The notes under the pieces were generated by a model, which was not told the origin of the DNA, searched no databases, and saw only the letters and a list, made by a program, of their open reading frames with translations. A DNA stretch of 64,000 nt from Rhyacophila brunnea. Taxonomy: Eukaryota; Arthropoda; Insecta; Trichoptera; Rhyacophilidae. Of the stretch, positions 9,253 through 19,976 are shown piece by piece. The DNA is taken from positions 496,001 through 560,000 of the forward strand of contig JAGYXB010001966.1 of NCBI GenBank assembly GCA_022495005.1. Direction: 5' to 3'. Positions within the stretch are counted from its first letter, which is position 1, and every line of letters starts with the position of its first letter. A program made the position numbers and the translations under genes.

Positions 9253-10683
9253 TTACAAGATAAAAAGAACTTTTTATATACCACGTTATTAAATTCTGTT
9301 GAATCATAATATAAACTTGACAATTCTATGTATTAATAAATACTTTATTTTTTTTTGATAAATTATCCCTAGATCATTGGCACGGCGGAATAACAATTGG
9401 TGGCCAGAAAATAAACAACTTAAGATTCGCAGATGATACCACACTAATCGCTGCTGATGAAAGAGAACTCACTGAGCTGCTACACTGGGTAGAGGAAGAG
9501 AGTCGCAAATACGGCCTCCTTATTAATAGGAATAAGACCAAATTATTGGTTGTTGATCGGGCCAACCTTCTACCAACACCAAGTACACTCCAAAACCTCG
9601 AAACAGTCGACGAGTTTGTATATCTTGGATCGACCATCAGTGGAAAGAGTGGATGCGAATCGGAAATAAGAATGCGTACACAGATTGCAAAAAATGCGAT
9701 GACACGCCTAACCACTATATGGAAGGATCGGAGAATTTCGATTGCCACAAAAATGATGCTTGTGCAAACATTGGTGTTCTAGATATTTCTATACGGAGTC
9801 GAGTCGTGGACCCTGAAGGCAAGAGAATGGAAGGCAATTGATGCCTTTGAGATGTGGTGTTGGCGCCAAATGCTTCGCATTTCTTGGACGGAGCACAGGA
9901 CGAACCAGTCAATCATCCAGAGACTGAAGATAAAGGAACGGCTCTCGACGATATGTCTGAGAAGAATTCTGCAGTTTTTTTGACATATTGTCAGGCGCGG
10001 ACCGGACAACCTGGAGAGACTGGTAGTTTTGGGTAGCCTCCAGGGAAGGCGAAGCAGAAAAAAAGCGTCTGCGCGATGGAGCGACCAAGTGAAAGAGCTG
10101 ACTGGGGGCACCATCCATTCTGCCCTGAGAGAAGTGGAAGATCGAGAAGGATGGAAAGTCTTGTTCGCCCAAAGGATGGCGAAATTTAAATGTGCTCACG
10201 ATCCTCAGTCATGAGTGCACGACCAAGAAGAAGAAGATCCCATCAACTTGAAAGAAAATGATCAAATGCGTAATAAAGAGAGCAATTATAAGAAATTTTC
10301 AAACATTTATTAATTGAATAACAAATATGAGATTTTTAAAACGTGTACTTGATATGAAGTAAAAAACAAACAAACAAAAAACAAGAAAGCGAGTTAATTC
10401 TTTTATCAAAATCGTCGAACGCCGTTACGAAAAAGTGCAAGCATTGAATTCGATCGAAGCGCTACTTTGCTGATTTTTCCGAACTAACTTTCCATACAAA
10501 ACAGAATTAACTGAAAATGAATTCAATTCTGCTTAAATATGGCTAAAAGTATTAAAAAATGCATTGTCATCGTGTTCTGATATATTTTAAAAGTTTTAAA
10601 TGTCTATCTAGTCGAGAAGTTAGTTAAAAATCGATTGCAAGATTTGTAGTGGACAAACAAGAAAACGAGCTAATAAAAAATAA
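9253..10683 (-). mobile_element. HINE-like element copy E, interrupted by a LINE
   Basis: Minus-strand copy. Its 3' hairpin end is at 9253 (TTACAAGATAAAAAGAAC), and its 5' part runs from 10330 to 10683 and ends GACAAACAAGAAAACGAGCT. The two parts match the continuous copies at 48911 and 24761. About 980 bp of RTE-like LINE separate them. The element lies wholly inside the family 1 element 8998-10945. Confidence 0.75.
9374..10216 (+). pseudogene. RTE-like LINE, 5'-truncated reverse transcriptase C-terminal half
   Basis: Plus-strand translation contains the RT catalytic motif NNLRFADDTTLIA near the start. It then has FVYLGSTISGKSG and LYGVESWTLKA, and ends near HDPQS. It has the layout of the endonuclease-reverse transcriptase family usually classed as RTE. 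Two in-frame stops break it, a TAG just before IFLYGVES (about 9780) and a TGA at about 9980; otherwise the frame is well kept. The N-terminal endonuclease and most RT motifs are missing by 5' truncation. A GAA-rich run follows the stop. Confidence 0.88.
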
Positions 10684-10945
10684 CCAACACCATCTGCAAT
10701 TTCCAAAACAATTATTAATTATGACTGACTGATAGTGTACAATATTTTTGTTGGATCTCCACAACTTCCACTATAATGGGTTGGTTTAGGCTAGGTTTAA
10801 TTGAATTTCAAAATCTAAGCAGCACCCTCTGCAATTTGTATTTTTAATTCAATTAAATAGGTAAAACATATAAGTATGACTGTAGTATGAAGTGTGTAGT
10901 GTGCACTATTTATATCGGATTTTAACAGTCTACCTCAACACACTA

Positions 10946-11627
10946 AAGAAAGACATGCCTAACCGATACATTATATTATTTTGTTGGTAACAGTATTGTT
11001 TCAATAATCTGCCTATTTATCGATGTTAAAAGCTTTATTTTTATTGAGTACCCATCCAGTGTACTAACAAATCTAGAACACAAAGCTATATTATTCTTCA
11101 AACTTCATAGATTAGGATTCGTATTTGAAAAAAGCAAAAATTGCCTCCACTCTTGGAAAAGCTTCGTCGAACAAACACACTGAAGTGTTAGTAGCCTCTT
11201 ACCTGCACTTATCTTTAGACAGGTAGTTAAGTACAAAAATCGACCGTGAAGCGACTAGGTATATCTCCTAACGCGAATTTTCTTTGAAAGATGTTATATT
11301 GAGCTTTTTTGTATGATGTTTCAGGAAGGCTTTCATGTTTTCATTGATTATCGTACATATTATCGTCTCTATTCTGGCAGAACACGCTAACTGGAGAATA
11401 CTAGTTTTGAGTAATTTGACTTTGAAGTTGTTAAAATGTTTGAAATGGTCTATCATGTGAGTTTATTAGGTAATAGTAAAAAGGATGACTTTAAAATAAA
11501 GACTGTTTATTTATTAAAAAGGTTTCCAGACGGTAAAGTTTGAAATAAGGAACATTTTGGTAAGTATAACTAACTCAATATGTCATTTTTTCGAATAAGT
11601 GTCTTCTGCCAGAACAGTGACGTTATA
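10946..11627. other. No recognisable feature
   Basis: AT-rich DNA without supported genes or repeats. Confidence 0.5.
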
Positions 11628-12010
11628 ATCATTATCATCATCAACCTGAATCTATACACTGCTGAATGAAGGCATGTCCAAGTTGATTTCACTTATCTCG
11701 GTCCTATGCGTTGCGTTGCCACGTACCTTTGCATAACTTAACCATTTTATCAACCGGCTTGCCTCTTGGATTGGTACTGGATGACTAGATTAAATTTTTC
11801 CAACCCATTTCCATAGCAAACTCTATCATATCGCAAACCCTTGTCAGTTTTCTTATCCAATCAGCATGCACCTTTCCATACCACACTGTACCATTCTAAG
11901 TTTCTGGATCTCTCTTTTACTTAGGGTTCATGTTTCATACGCATATAATATGATTACGAAAAGCACACACTAGTTGAAAACTTTGCGCTATAGACTTACG
12001 TATTGTAATA
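11628..12010 (-). pseudogene. RTE-like LINE, decayed 3' end
   Basis: The start TCATTATCATCATCAACCTG, then CACTGCTGAATGAAGGCATG, aligns with the 3' end of the better-preserved copy at 56535 (CCACTGCTGGATGAAGGCC). Homology continues into the region coding for the C-terminal GHIARR-like segment, but it is riddled with substitutions and shifts. Confidence 0.7.
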
Positions 12011-12073
12011 TAGCTATATATTTATTTTAACACACAAGTAACATAGATACTAGAAGAAAATGCATACCTACTA

Positions 12074-12686
12074 GAGCGGAATGCAGAATCCAGCCGAAAA
12101 GGATGACTTAACTATAGACTATACTGACTATAGAGTGAAGGAATCCTTAACCATAGACTTCTTTTGTTATGAACACGCCCCTTTCTGTATTACCATTTAC
12201 CACTGACAGCTGCTGTCAAAATAAATTCGCGTGTTTATAAAACAGTCCATACACTCAAATTCATTTAACAATTTATCTCAATATGGATATTGATAGTGTT
12301 AATTTGTTTGACATGTACATGCAGAATATTATTTTACTTTTTATACGCCAGTCCGCAGAAATACAAGATGCCAGACCGAATGACACTTGACGCTAGTGTT
12401 ACCATGTTAAATAAATAATTAAATATTAATTATGTATTTATAGTTATTGCATTTATAAAGTGCAGTTGTCATATTTTTGTCATCGTTTAACAATTATAAA
12501 ATAATTTACGTAAACTATAGGAAAGAGAATTTTTGAATATGGAATTATTTTCAATAGAAAAAACGAACGAAGCTTTTAAGACGAGGTGAACCATAGACAA
12601 CATGATCTTAACTAAGAACATGTTTCTGCATAGTGTTTTGTGCTAAGGAAATTTTAGTTATGAAAAATGTTTCTGCATTCCGCCCC
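12074..12686. mobile_element. Miniature element with TA duplication, 613 bp
   Basis: The left end GAGCGGAATGCAGAA matches the reverse complement of the right end (GGGGCGGAATGCAGAA). TA flanks both sides (12072-12073, 12687-12688). Only about 15 bp are inverted. No transposase. Tc1/mariner-type is likely from the TA flanks. Confidence 0.65.
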
Positions 12687-13263
12687 TAAACCATTATGGT
12701 TTGGTTTAGACAGAGTTGGGTTATAGAACATCATCAAGAAATTATATTAAAAAATAAAAAAATATAATATCATTCAGATAGGTATTTTTATGATGTTTGT
12801 TATGAATACAATAAATTTTCTCTGAAACTTTTTATTAATATTTTTTTACCTAATAATATAGGCTTTGTTGGTATATGAAGGTGCATCAGGTCACTGGTAA
12901 TCTTCAATCCTCTGAGGCGAAGCTCTGGAGAAAGTTTGCCAAAACGTGCAGCATAGCGAGCTAAGATAAGCTCCTAAGCCCTTTATCCTATCAGCCACAG
13001 AATACTGATCAAAGACGTAGTCATTAGACGTCTTTTGTTTTAGACTGTTTCAGTGTTGCCATCTTTAATTTTATATACATTGAATGATACAAAATAATAA
13101 TCTTATAATTACATATTGGTTTATTAATCGATTGGTATTCTTATATCACATACAATAATTGTCAAAGTTATCTGTGGCTGCCCATCGTGAATCTCAAACA
13201 TGTATTTATTTATTTAATTAAATACCTACATAGCATTAAGTTGAACTTACAATGTAAACTATA
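12687..13263. other. No recognisable feature
   Basis: AT-rich sequence; nothing supported. Confidence 0.5.
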
Positions 13264-14020
13264 TCATTTATGTTCTTTTTCCACGGCGCTACATCCCGGG
13301 GTGGGATTTGGCCTCCTCCAGAACCGCTCTCCACTCACTCCGGTCTCTCGCCACACTTCTCCAGTTACCGGGTCTTCCTATATGAAGCCAGTCCACTTCT
13401 ACGGCATCAGCCCATCTCCTTCTTGGACGGCTTCTGGGTCTCTTCCGTTGGGGTAGCCACTTCGTCATGATCCTTGGCGCTTTAACTTCAGGCATTCTTT
13501 CCACATGTCCCGCCCATCGTAGTCTTTGGGACTTACAGTATCTTATGATTGTTTGCTGTTCAATCAGCTCTTCCAACTCGTGGTTTATTTTTATTCTGTA
13601 GTTCCCATTTTCCAACTTGGGTCCAAAGATTTTTCGGAGTATTTTGCGCTCGAAGAACGCTAATTTGTTTTCCTCGTTTTGAGTTAACCACCAAGTCTCA
13701 CAGCCATAAGTGACCACTGGCCTTATAATTGTTTTATAAATTAGAAGTTTACTTCTTCGGCCTAGAATTTTCGACCCCACCAGTCACTTGCAGGCATGCC
13801 AGCATTTATTCCCGTAGACAAGGCGGATTTTTATCTCCTCTGCTGTCTTATTTTGGGTATTTAGGCTGGATCCGAGATACGTAAAATTGTCCACCCCTTC
13901 ATATGCATGCTGTCCTATGTCTATATTCTGCAGCGGTACCTGATCGCGTGTGCTGACCATATATTTAGTTTTTGACTGGTTTATTTGCAGCCCAGCGTTT
14001 TCTGCTTTTATTTTCATTTC
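13264..14020 (-). pseudogene. RTE-like LINE, reverse transcriptase C-terminal region
   Basis: Two adjacent minus-strand frames, 13784-14017 and 13289-13780. The first contains GLQINQSKTKYM and NFTYLGSSLN. The second contains RPVVTYGCETWWLTQNEENK, LRWAGHVERMPE and, near the C-terminus, WRSVARDRSEWRAVLEEAK. These are signatures of the post-RT region of RTE-like LINEs. A frameshift or stop around 13782 separates the parts. The subfamily differs from the copies at 9374 and 56535. The RT catalytic core is absent. Confidence 0.88.
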
Positions 14021-14192
14021 ATTATTTTATTTTCATATCATTTATGTACCCTTCATCAAAGACGTACGCCAGAAGTCACCTTTGTCGTTATCTAGACAAA
14101 GTGACATTTGATTCAGACGCAAGCCTGCACATTTTTTATCAAAACCCTTAATTCGCGACTTCCTATTACAATGTATTTTTGAAGCAATCAAA

Positions 14193-14613
14193 TGTCACCT
14201 CGTAAACAAATTCTTTCGGAAGTAATATGAAGAGGCTGTCTAGACTCTGACCTCTGACAAGTTGGTTCCGGGCGACAAAAAGAATTTGCTGACAACAGTG
14301 TCGCCTAAATACATGCCATTGAATTCGATAAATATTATATAAAGGAGGTATTTCTACCTACTTTGTCACTTAGCACTCACAGTCAATCAACGTAACCACG
14401 ACCGTCGGGTAACCGCTCTACCCTGTCCGATCGGTCTAGTAACTTCCTAGAAATAACATCATTGAATAATTATTGTACTTGTCACACTGTCTGTAAATAA
14501 TATTTATTGTTGGGGATTAATAAATGGGGAGTATAATTTGTAATCACGCAACCAAGCCTTCTCAGTCTTAGAGTCAACCAAACCTACCTCTCCACTCCTT
14601 ATCCCTACCAACA
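14193..14613 (+). promoter_or_regulatory. LTR-like or pol II promoter-like segment
   Basis: A TATATAAAGG box at about 14336 lies some 40 bp upstream of an initiator-like TCACAGTCAATC. An AATAAA signal follows at 14519. TATA, start and polyadenylation signal within 200 bp is the order found in LTRs, and the block could be a solo LTR starting TGTCACC. I see no target duplication or primer-binding site, so this is a guess from layout only. Confidence 0.25.
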
Positions 14614-14761
14614 TATCTGCTGAAATACATATTTATATAAAGATAAGAGTACTACTCCAAAAATGAAAATATGTAAATTGTATGTAAGTACGTATAACAT
14701 TTTACCATATTATACACAGTTCACTTACCGGAAAGAGATAGCCATATGCATATAGCATTGA

Positions 14762-15751
14762 TTGTTGTTTTTATTTAATAAAACGCAATTTTTTTGTAGT
14801 ACTTATTCCACTTTTAATCAAGAGATTAGGACCGGTTTCGTCCGCCTCAGAGGGTCATTTTCAACTGAATACATTTTTTTAAAACAATATTTATCAAACA
14901 AAATCCAAAGCGATAGAAATAATATAACAATAGATACATAAATAATAATCCGTCCAATAATACCTTCCCAATAACAGATTAATTTAAAACTAAAGGTTCA
15001 AATAGACTATATGACGATCGGGCACATATATGCTAAGAGCGTTTTAGTGTCTATGATCAAATCTATGCCATTCCGACATTTATACATACATATTGTATGA
15101 CAGCTATGCCATCGTATTTATACTCTGTGACACCCTGTGACACAGGACGCCAACATAAGAAACGGGTTTTTCAACATATATATGACCGATCGTCATAGAG
15201 TGTATTTGAAGCATTATGAGGTTGGACATTAATATTTCATACTACGTCAGGGGCATTAAACAAATTATTTTAAATATTAACAAACCACAAAATATGAAAC
15301 AATCTACACTTACAATAACATTAATATCAACAAATAATTATGATTAGTCAAAATTTATAATAAAAATTTATAAAAAATAATAAAATAAACAATATTATCA
15401 ATTGAAATGAGATCGAATACAAAAACAAATACAACCAAAATATGAGTCAAAATTGATGAAAAAAATAATGTATAATATATAAAGTTATGTTATAACAATC
15501 CCAAATATTAAATAGGGTATAATAATGGAGAAGACACAAAATATAATTGATGATTTAACAAATTAGAATTGGGCAAATTTTTTTTAAAAAAAAATGTATT
15601 CAGTTGAAAATGTCCCACTGAGGCGGACGAAACCGGTCCTAATCTCTTGATTAAAAGTGGAATAAGTACTACAAAAAAATGCGTTTTATTAAATAAAAAC
15701 AACAATACAATGCATTTCCACCATGAATTGACAGTTAACAAAATAAAAGAA
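14762..15751. mobile_element. Foldback element with 12-bp target duplication
   Basis: Nearly perfect inverted arms of about 120 bp. The left arm starts TTGTTGTTTTTATTTAATAA and passes through GAGATTAGGACCGGTTTCGT (about 14820). The right arm repeats this inverted from about 15580 to 15709. The identical 12-mer ATATAGCATTGA occurs at 14750-14761 and 15752-15763. Relative to these, the right side carries about 40 bp beyond the arm, ending AAAATAAAAGAA. A second inverted-repeat unit sits inside (15011). Confidence 0.7.
15011..15198. repeat. Inner inverted-repeat unit inside the foldback element
   Basis: TATATGACGATCGGGCACAT on the left and ATATATGACCGATCGTCATA on the right are near-complements. 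The middle holds short repeats (GACACCCTGTGACAC). Probably a separate miniature insertion; no clear target duplication. Confidence 0.45.
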
Positions 15752-16075
15752 ATATAGCATTGACGTCAAAAATTACGCGTTGTGGAGTTTTACAGGCAGT
15801 AATGTTCAAGTTTTATTAAATTTAATAACACCATTAGTTAATTGATATTGATTGGTATCAACGATATTCTGATAATAACGCTATCATTGTTATCATATAT
15901 TTGATAGTTACGACTTAGCACCTACCAGAATTGTGTATAAAAGTATACGATATGATTGTATTTCTAATTTAGTTACCTACTAATTTTCTTCTATTGAACA
16001 TATATAATTTAGAAAAACACTTTCTGAGAGCATATATTATAACCAATAGAAAAAATCTTTTTTGAAAAAAAGTAA

Positions 16076-16156
16076 GCCAACCCGACGGGGAATCGAACTC
16101 CGTATCTCCCAGGTTTACGCCCTGATCCGCTGCATTACCATTATGCTACGAGGTGA
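16076..16156 (-). tRNA. tRNA-like sequence, probably a pseudogene or SINE head
   Basis: On the minus strand an A-box-like TAGCATAATGG is followed about 45 bases later by a near-consensus B box AGTTCGATTCC. A D-arm (GCAT/ATGC) and an anticodon-like arm with loop GCGTAAA can be drawn. The acceptor ends do not pair, five extra bases sit before the anticodon stem, and position 33 is not T. A working tRNA is unlikely. Confidence 0.45.
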
Positions 16157-16364
16157 CATACTAATAGCGACAAATTTTAATTATTGGTCAATTTTAATAC
16201 CTACTCATCAGTGTTCTCCCAAATCAAGCTACTTTGACAATCGATTTTTGTTTCTTAAATCAAAGTAGGTAACTATTTACTTATTACTTTGATTACTAAC
16301 CGACGTCGTGGAATTTCTCCAATATTTTTTTTTAGATGTAACTACTTGCACTTGCTAATAATTT

Positions 16365-16414
16365 ATAATTAACTATTTCTTTTATTCAACTAATAATTTA
16401 CAAGATTTAAGAAT
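16365..16414 (+). repeat. Repeat X, copy inside W
   Basis: TAACTATTTCTTTTATTCAA and the following AAGATTTAAGAAT recur inverted at 17088-17138, and partly at 17925-17975 and 56093-56118. It is a short dispersed sequence of unknown type. Confidence 0.5.
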
Positions 16415-16454
16415 AATTATAATTAGTTATTATAGTTATGTTGGTTATAATATA

Positions 16455-17029
16455 TCGTCACCGTTCAGGCAAAAGTCACCAACCCTGAAAATGACAGTTT
16501 TGAGTTGAGTATGTCACCCGAAGCGTAAAATTATGTTCTTTAGGATGCAAAACTCACCTCGGTACATTAGTTAGTAAAATTTTGCTTAAATCCGAATTAT
16601 TTGTTTTTCACTAAATGACTTTCGATAAAATCTTAACAAGCAGAAGTCATTATAGGTGAATAGACATTATTGACTCTACAAAAAAAAATCCTTCGTTATA
16701 AATATACAAGCAAAAGTCACTATACTATGGATGGTGAGTTTTACTGATGCTTCTTTTGGCTAACATTGTTCAGATTATTAACAAACAAAAGTCACCAAAC
16801 CATAATTTGAGCTACCTTGCCTCCTTTAAAACCTTCCAGATGTTTTAATTAGCATCAAAAAGTAAAAGTACCTTAAAGGAATTATTAAGAAGACATGAGA
16901 AAATAATTTAATGTAGATAAAACCTTAAAAACATTAAAATCTGATTTTTCCTGCATTTTCAAACTTTCAAATTGCTATATCTCATAACTATGTTTTTAGG
17001 GTTGGTGACTTTTGCCTGAACGGTGACGA
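16455..17029. mobile_element. TA-flanked element Z, inserted in the TIR of W
   Basis: Terminal inverted repeats of about 32 bp (TCGTCACCGTTCAGGCAAAA, then GTCACCAACCCT) are essentially identical at both ends. A TA is duplicated at 16453-16454 and 17030-17031. Total 575 bp, no transposase. The interior repeats shorter copies of the AAAGTCACCAA motif (16640-16800). Insertion at a TA within another element shows its relative age: Z is younger than W. Confidence 0.85.
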
Positions 17030-17087
17030 TATGCTCTCAGAAAGTGTTTTTTCTAAATTATATATGTTCAATAATCAGAATGATATA

Positions 17088-17138
17088 TTCTTAAATCTTT
17101 TGAATTATTCGTTGAATAAAAGAAATAGTTAATTATAA
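17088..17138 (-). repeat. Repeat X, inverted copy outside W
   Basis: Near reverse complement of 16365-16414, immediately to the right of W. Confidence 0.5.
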
Positions 17139-17664
17139 TTTTCTTCTGTTCTTCTCTCGTATTACAATGGTTTTTTTTAACTTGAATTCGATTGCATTAC
17201 TACACGGACACTATTTCCAATACAACAGCTAACGATAAACTGCAATACGGCCAACTGCATACGTACAAATTTCCGAACATGTTAATTAATAATTAATCTT
17301 TCTGGAAAATATATTATTATGAGCATTGTATTAATTGCGTGAATTGGGATGCCAGCCACGGAGCGATGGTCTTAGACCCCTAGAATATATTATTATTGTG
17401 AACTGTTCAACAAAAGATACAATATTATCATCCCTGGGGGTAAGATAATATAGGGTACTTTTGGTAGATAGAGGGGAGTGGGAACGTTTTTCTGGATGTA
17501 ATTAAATGGGTTAAATTTATAACTATTTTATCATAATTTTGTGTTCTAATATATAATTATTGCATACTCTATATTTTTACTGTCTATTGTGACGCATTGA
17601 CCAACCTCTGTTATGACATAACTGTTTTTTATGATTATATAAATATTTTTATGATTTGGGCTAT
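17139..17664. other. No recognisable feature
   Basis: AT-rich sequence without supported features. Confidence 0.5.
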
Positions 17665-17870
17665 CCCATCCCACCCGTCATGTATAATGGCAGCCACGCC
17701 TTCCATGATGCTATAAATATACATGGATCAGAAAGAAAATATTTTAGTGTCATACTTTCTTGCCCGAAACAAAGCTGCATGGGACTGATGTAGCAACCAT
17801 GCACATTATTGCTTAGAGGAAGAGTTTTTGAGTTACTCTGCTGTCATTTGTCTTTAGTGACATGAAGTGT
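17665..17870 (-). mobile_element. Decayed R1-clade LINE 3' UTR fragment
   Basis: Similar over about 200 bp to the 3' UTR of the R1-clade element at 19755-19976. Both contain ACCCGTCAT near the distal end and GGGACTGATG or AGGACTGATG, followed by AGCAACCATGCAC or TGCAACCATGCAC. Same orientation. It appears to be a heavily 5'-truncated relative. Confidence 0.65.
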
Positions 17871-18319
17871 TTTTTTCTACCCGTGTACTGAAACTTTGCC
17901 AGAATAGAGGAGTCAAGAGTTTTTATTCAACAAACAAATCATAAGATTTAAGAATGTAACATTCTTTATGGTACTAACACACCCTTAATAGCACGACACA
18001 AATCTGGCTAGCTCACTTGTTAGTGCACGTACCATAGGGTGGTTATTAAATGTTTATAGTTTTTTTTTGGAAATGTATACAATGTGAATTAAAGTCTTAA
18101 AGAAAATATTAAAATCTGTTTATTTATTTATTTTGTTATAAACACGGTTTTTTTATCATTTCAAACATTACAGGGTTACTATATTTAATTTTTATTAACT
18201 CTATATAAAACGGATTATTTATTTGGGAACTTATTTTTTGATATTTAATTGATAATTTTTATTTATTTAGTTATTAACTTGCACGCCATAAAGGAGCGTG
18301 GGTTTTATACTATATTCCT
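17871..18319. other. No recognisable gene; partial repeat X at 17925-17975
   Basis: Only TTTTTATTCAACAAACAAAT and AAGATTTAAGAAT of repeat X are recognisable here. Confidence 0.45.
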
Positions 18320-18425
18320 AGAGGAGCCGAATCGAACTCAACTATCTTGTTAGAAGAGCGAAATCGAACTACATTACTATCTTATTAGAAGGACAGAATC
18401 GAACGGAATCACACTACTTCTATTT
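18320..18425 (+). repeat. Short minisatellite, three units of about 35 bp
   Basis: Three consecutive diverged units, each beginning AGAGGAGCCGAATCGAACT, AGAAGAGCGAAATCGAACT or AGAAGGACAGAATCGAACG. Each continues with an ACTATCTT-like segment. Confidence 0.65.
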
Positions 18426-19467
18426 CGGGAAAGGACCTATTTTTTAAAGCCTGTCCCCTTTCAGAGGCACCACCTAATTAGCAGTGCGATCGCGCGTATT
18501 ATTCCTTAACATTTAATTTGTTATAAACTCTTATTCTAATCTATAAACAACTAGGTAAAATTATTTAAAACATAATTACGGAAGAAAGCTACGTAGGAAG
18601 TTAAGTATTTAAGAAGTTATTTCAATTTCCAAATTATAAAAACATTGCGAAGAAAAAATTTATATAGGGATCTCCCGCCGAAAAATTTTCTTTCTTTGTT
18701 TCGAATCGGTGTGAGCGGTGCACACACACTATCAAAATAGTCCCGATTCACGCATATCGAGTGATTGACAGAATACGCAGTGCAGTGCGTGTATTATTTT
18801 AAATTTACAGATTTTTAAATTTTACATTTATTTTAAATTATAAAATGCAGCTACTGAATTTAATTATACAAAACAAAACTACTGAGTTTAATAGTAACCC
18901 TCTTCGGTAATTTTGCTATACATATTATTATATTTTAATGAATGCTTATATTTATTTATCGTAGTTCTCATTCTCTCCGGCATTCATCTCCTTTATAGTA
19001 TATCAATTTTACATCTTCCTCACATACGAGTATACATAATTATTAATAAGATATTTCTTTATTTAAAACTTACGTGCTATGTACATACCATATTATTTGA
19101 AAACATAATTAAACAGTTTAAATATTTTCTTAATCTATTGACTCCATTCGTCACCTCGCATACTTGTTTCAATTTACCAAATCCTTCCCACCTAGTGTAC
19201 ACCAGTGCATACACAGGGCGAGGACTTAAACTGAAAATAGAAAGATAATTTGACGATTTTCCAAGGGATTTTAGTTACGAGTTTTATAAAGCCGCTGGGC
19301 TAAAGATTAGGTGACAATGTTTGGGCCATCAAAATATATATATTATCATAGATATTTAAACGGTATTTTATGTTGGTGTTAGTACCTTGCAACAAAAACC
19401 GTTCGCCAATTTTAATAAAAATTGAGAAACGGTTCAGTCACATTACTATTACTTAATTTTATTATAA
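18426..19467. other. No recognisable feature
   Basis: A 111-codon open frame at 18913-19248 is Ile/Leu/Tyr-rich, with no domain, and lies in AT-rich sequence; I regard it as chance. Confidence 0.45.
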
Positions 19468-19705
19468 TGTAGCGGTCAACAACCTCAGGTCTTGTCAGCG
19501 TAATTACGACAACGCAAGAATCAGCGATTCATTGAACTTTCACACGATCGCCGCATCTACGATTAGCATATTCTACATATGTGACATACTTCAATGAGGG
19601 TCGACTACCTCAGACTTTGTCATCAAAACACCTCGAGGTTGCAACAGTGCGGTGGTCAGCAGATTTCCCAATTGTGGACTTCATCTAGTGAGTTATAGTT
19701 GATGG
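19468..19705 (+). repeat. Dispersed repeat C, copy 1
   Basis: About 235 bp, present inverted at 46090-46325. It starts TGTAGCGGTCAACAACCTC, contains GAGGGTCGACTACCTCAGAC and ends near GTCAGCAGATTTCCCAATTG. It has no ORF and no tRNA-like boxes. The TG-start and size would fit a small solo LTR, but termini are not proven. Confidence 0.65.
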
Positions 19706-19754
19706 GTTAGATCAGATTCAGTCTCAGTCTCTCGGTATCGCACCGCACATACGT

Positions 19755-19976
19755 TAAAGTGCCCACCACCACCCGTCATATATGCACAACCGTGGATATG
19801 CACGGCCGCTTTCTATGACGCTTTAAACGTGTCTGAAAGAAGTGATTTTAAGTGCTCATTCCGTCCCGAGACGGAGCCGCACAGGACTGATGCTGCAACC
19901 ATGCACCCTAGTGCTGAAAGAAGAAAGTTAAGAAAGAAAATGTTTGTTTTTGGACTGGCTCTGCTGTCCGCTGACG
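19755..19976 (-). other. 3' UTR of the R1-clade element
   Basis: Non-coding tail after the ORF2 stop. Conserved enough with 17665-17870 to recognise common descent. No poly(A) tract is obvious at the distal end, which is not unusual in R1-clade elements. Confidence 0.6.

Larger units (their letters stand above)
8998..10945. mobile_element. Long-TIR element family 1, interrupted by nested insertions
   Basis: The left arm starts TGGCGGAGGGTGGAGGTAGG and the right arm ends in TTTTAACAGTCTACCTCAAC, inverted with respect to each other as in the uninterrupted copy at 41324-41898. The left arm is intact to about 9250 and the right arm resumes at about 10684 with the family motif GGGTTGGTTTAGG. The 1.43 kb in between is a HINE-like element that itself carries a LINE fragment. 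Confidence 0.75.
15994..17071. mobile_element. TA-flanked element W, carrying a nested element Z
   Basis: Inverted ends: TTGAACATATATAATTTAGA and on through CTTTCTGAGAGCATAT at left, with the reverse complement at right. TA flanks are at 15992-15993 and 17072-17073. When Z (16455-17029) is removed, the right TIR becomes continuous and extends to about 58 bp, matching the left through ATTATAACCA. The interior holds a tRNA-like sequence (16076-16156) and a copy of repeat X. Confidence 0.78.

Noticed and set aside
9374..9748. 124-codon minus-strand frame and further minus-strand frames to 10199
   Set aside because: Antisense of the RTE-like reverse transcriptase fragment on the plus strand.
18913..19248. 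111-codon plus-strand open frame
   Set aside because: Ile/Leu/Tyr-rich translation of AT-rich DNA, no domain, signal of coding or splice context.
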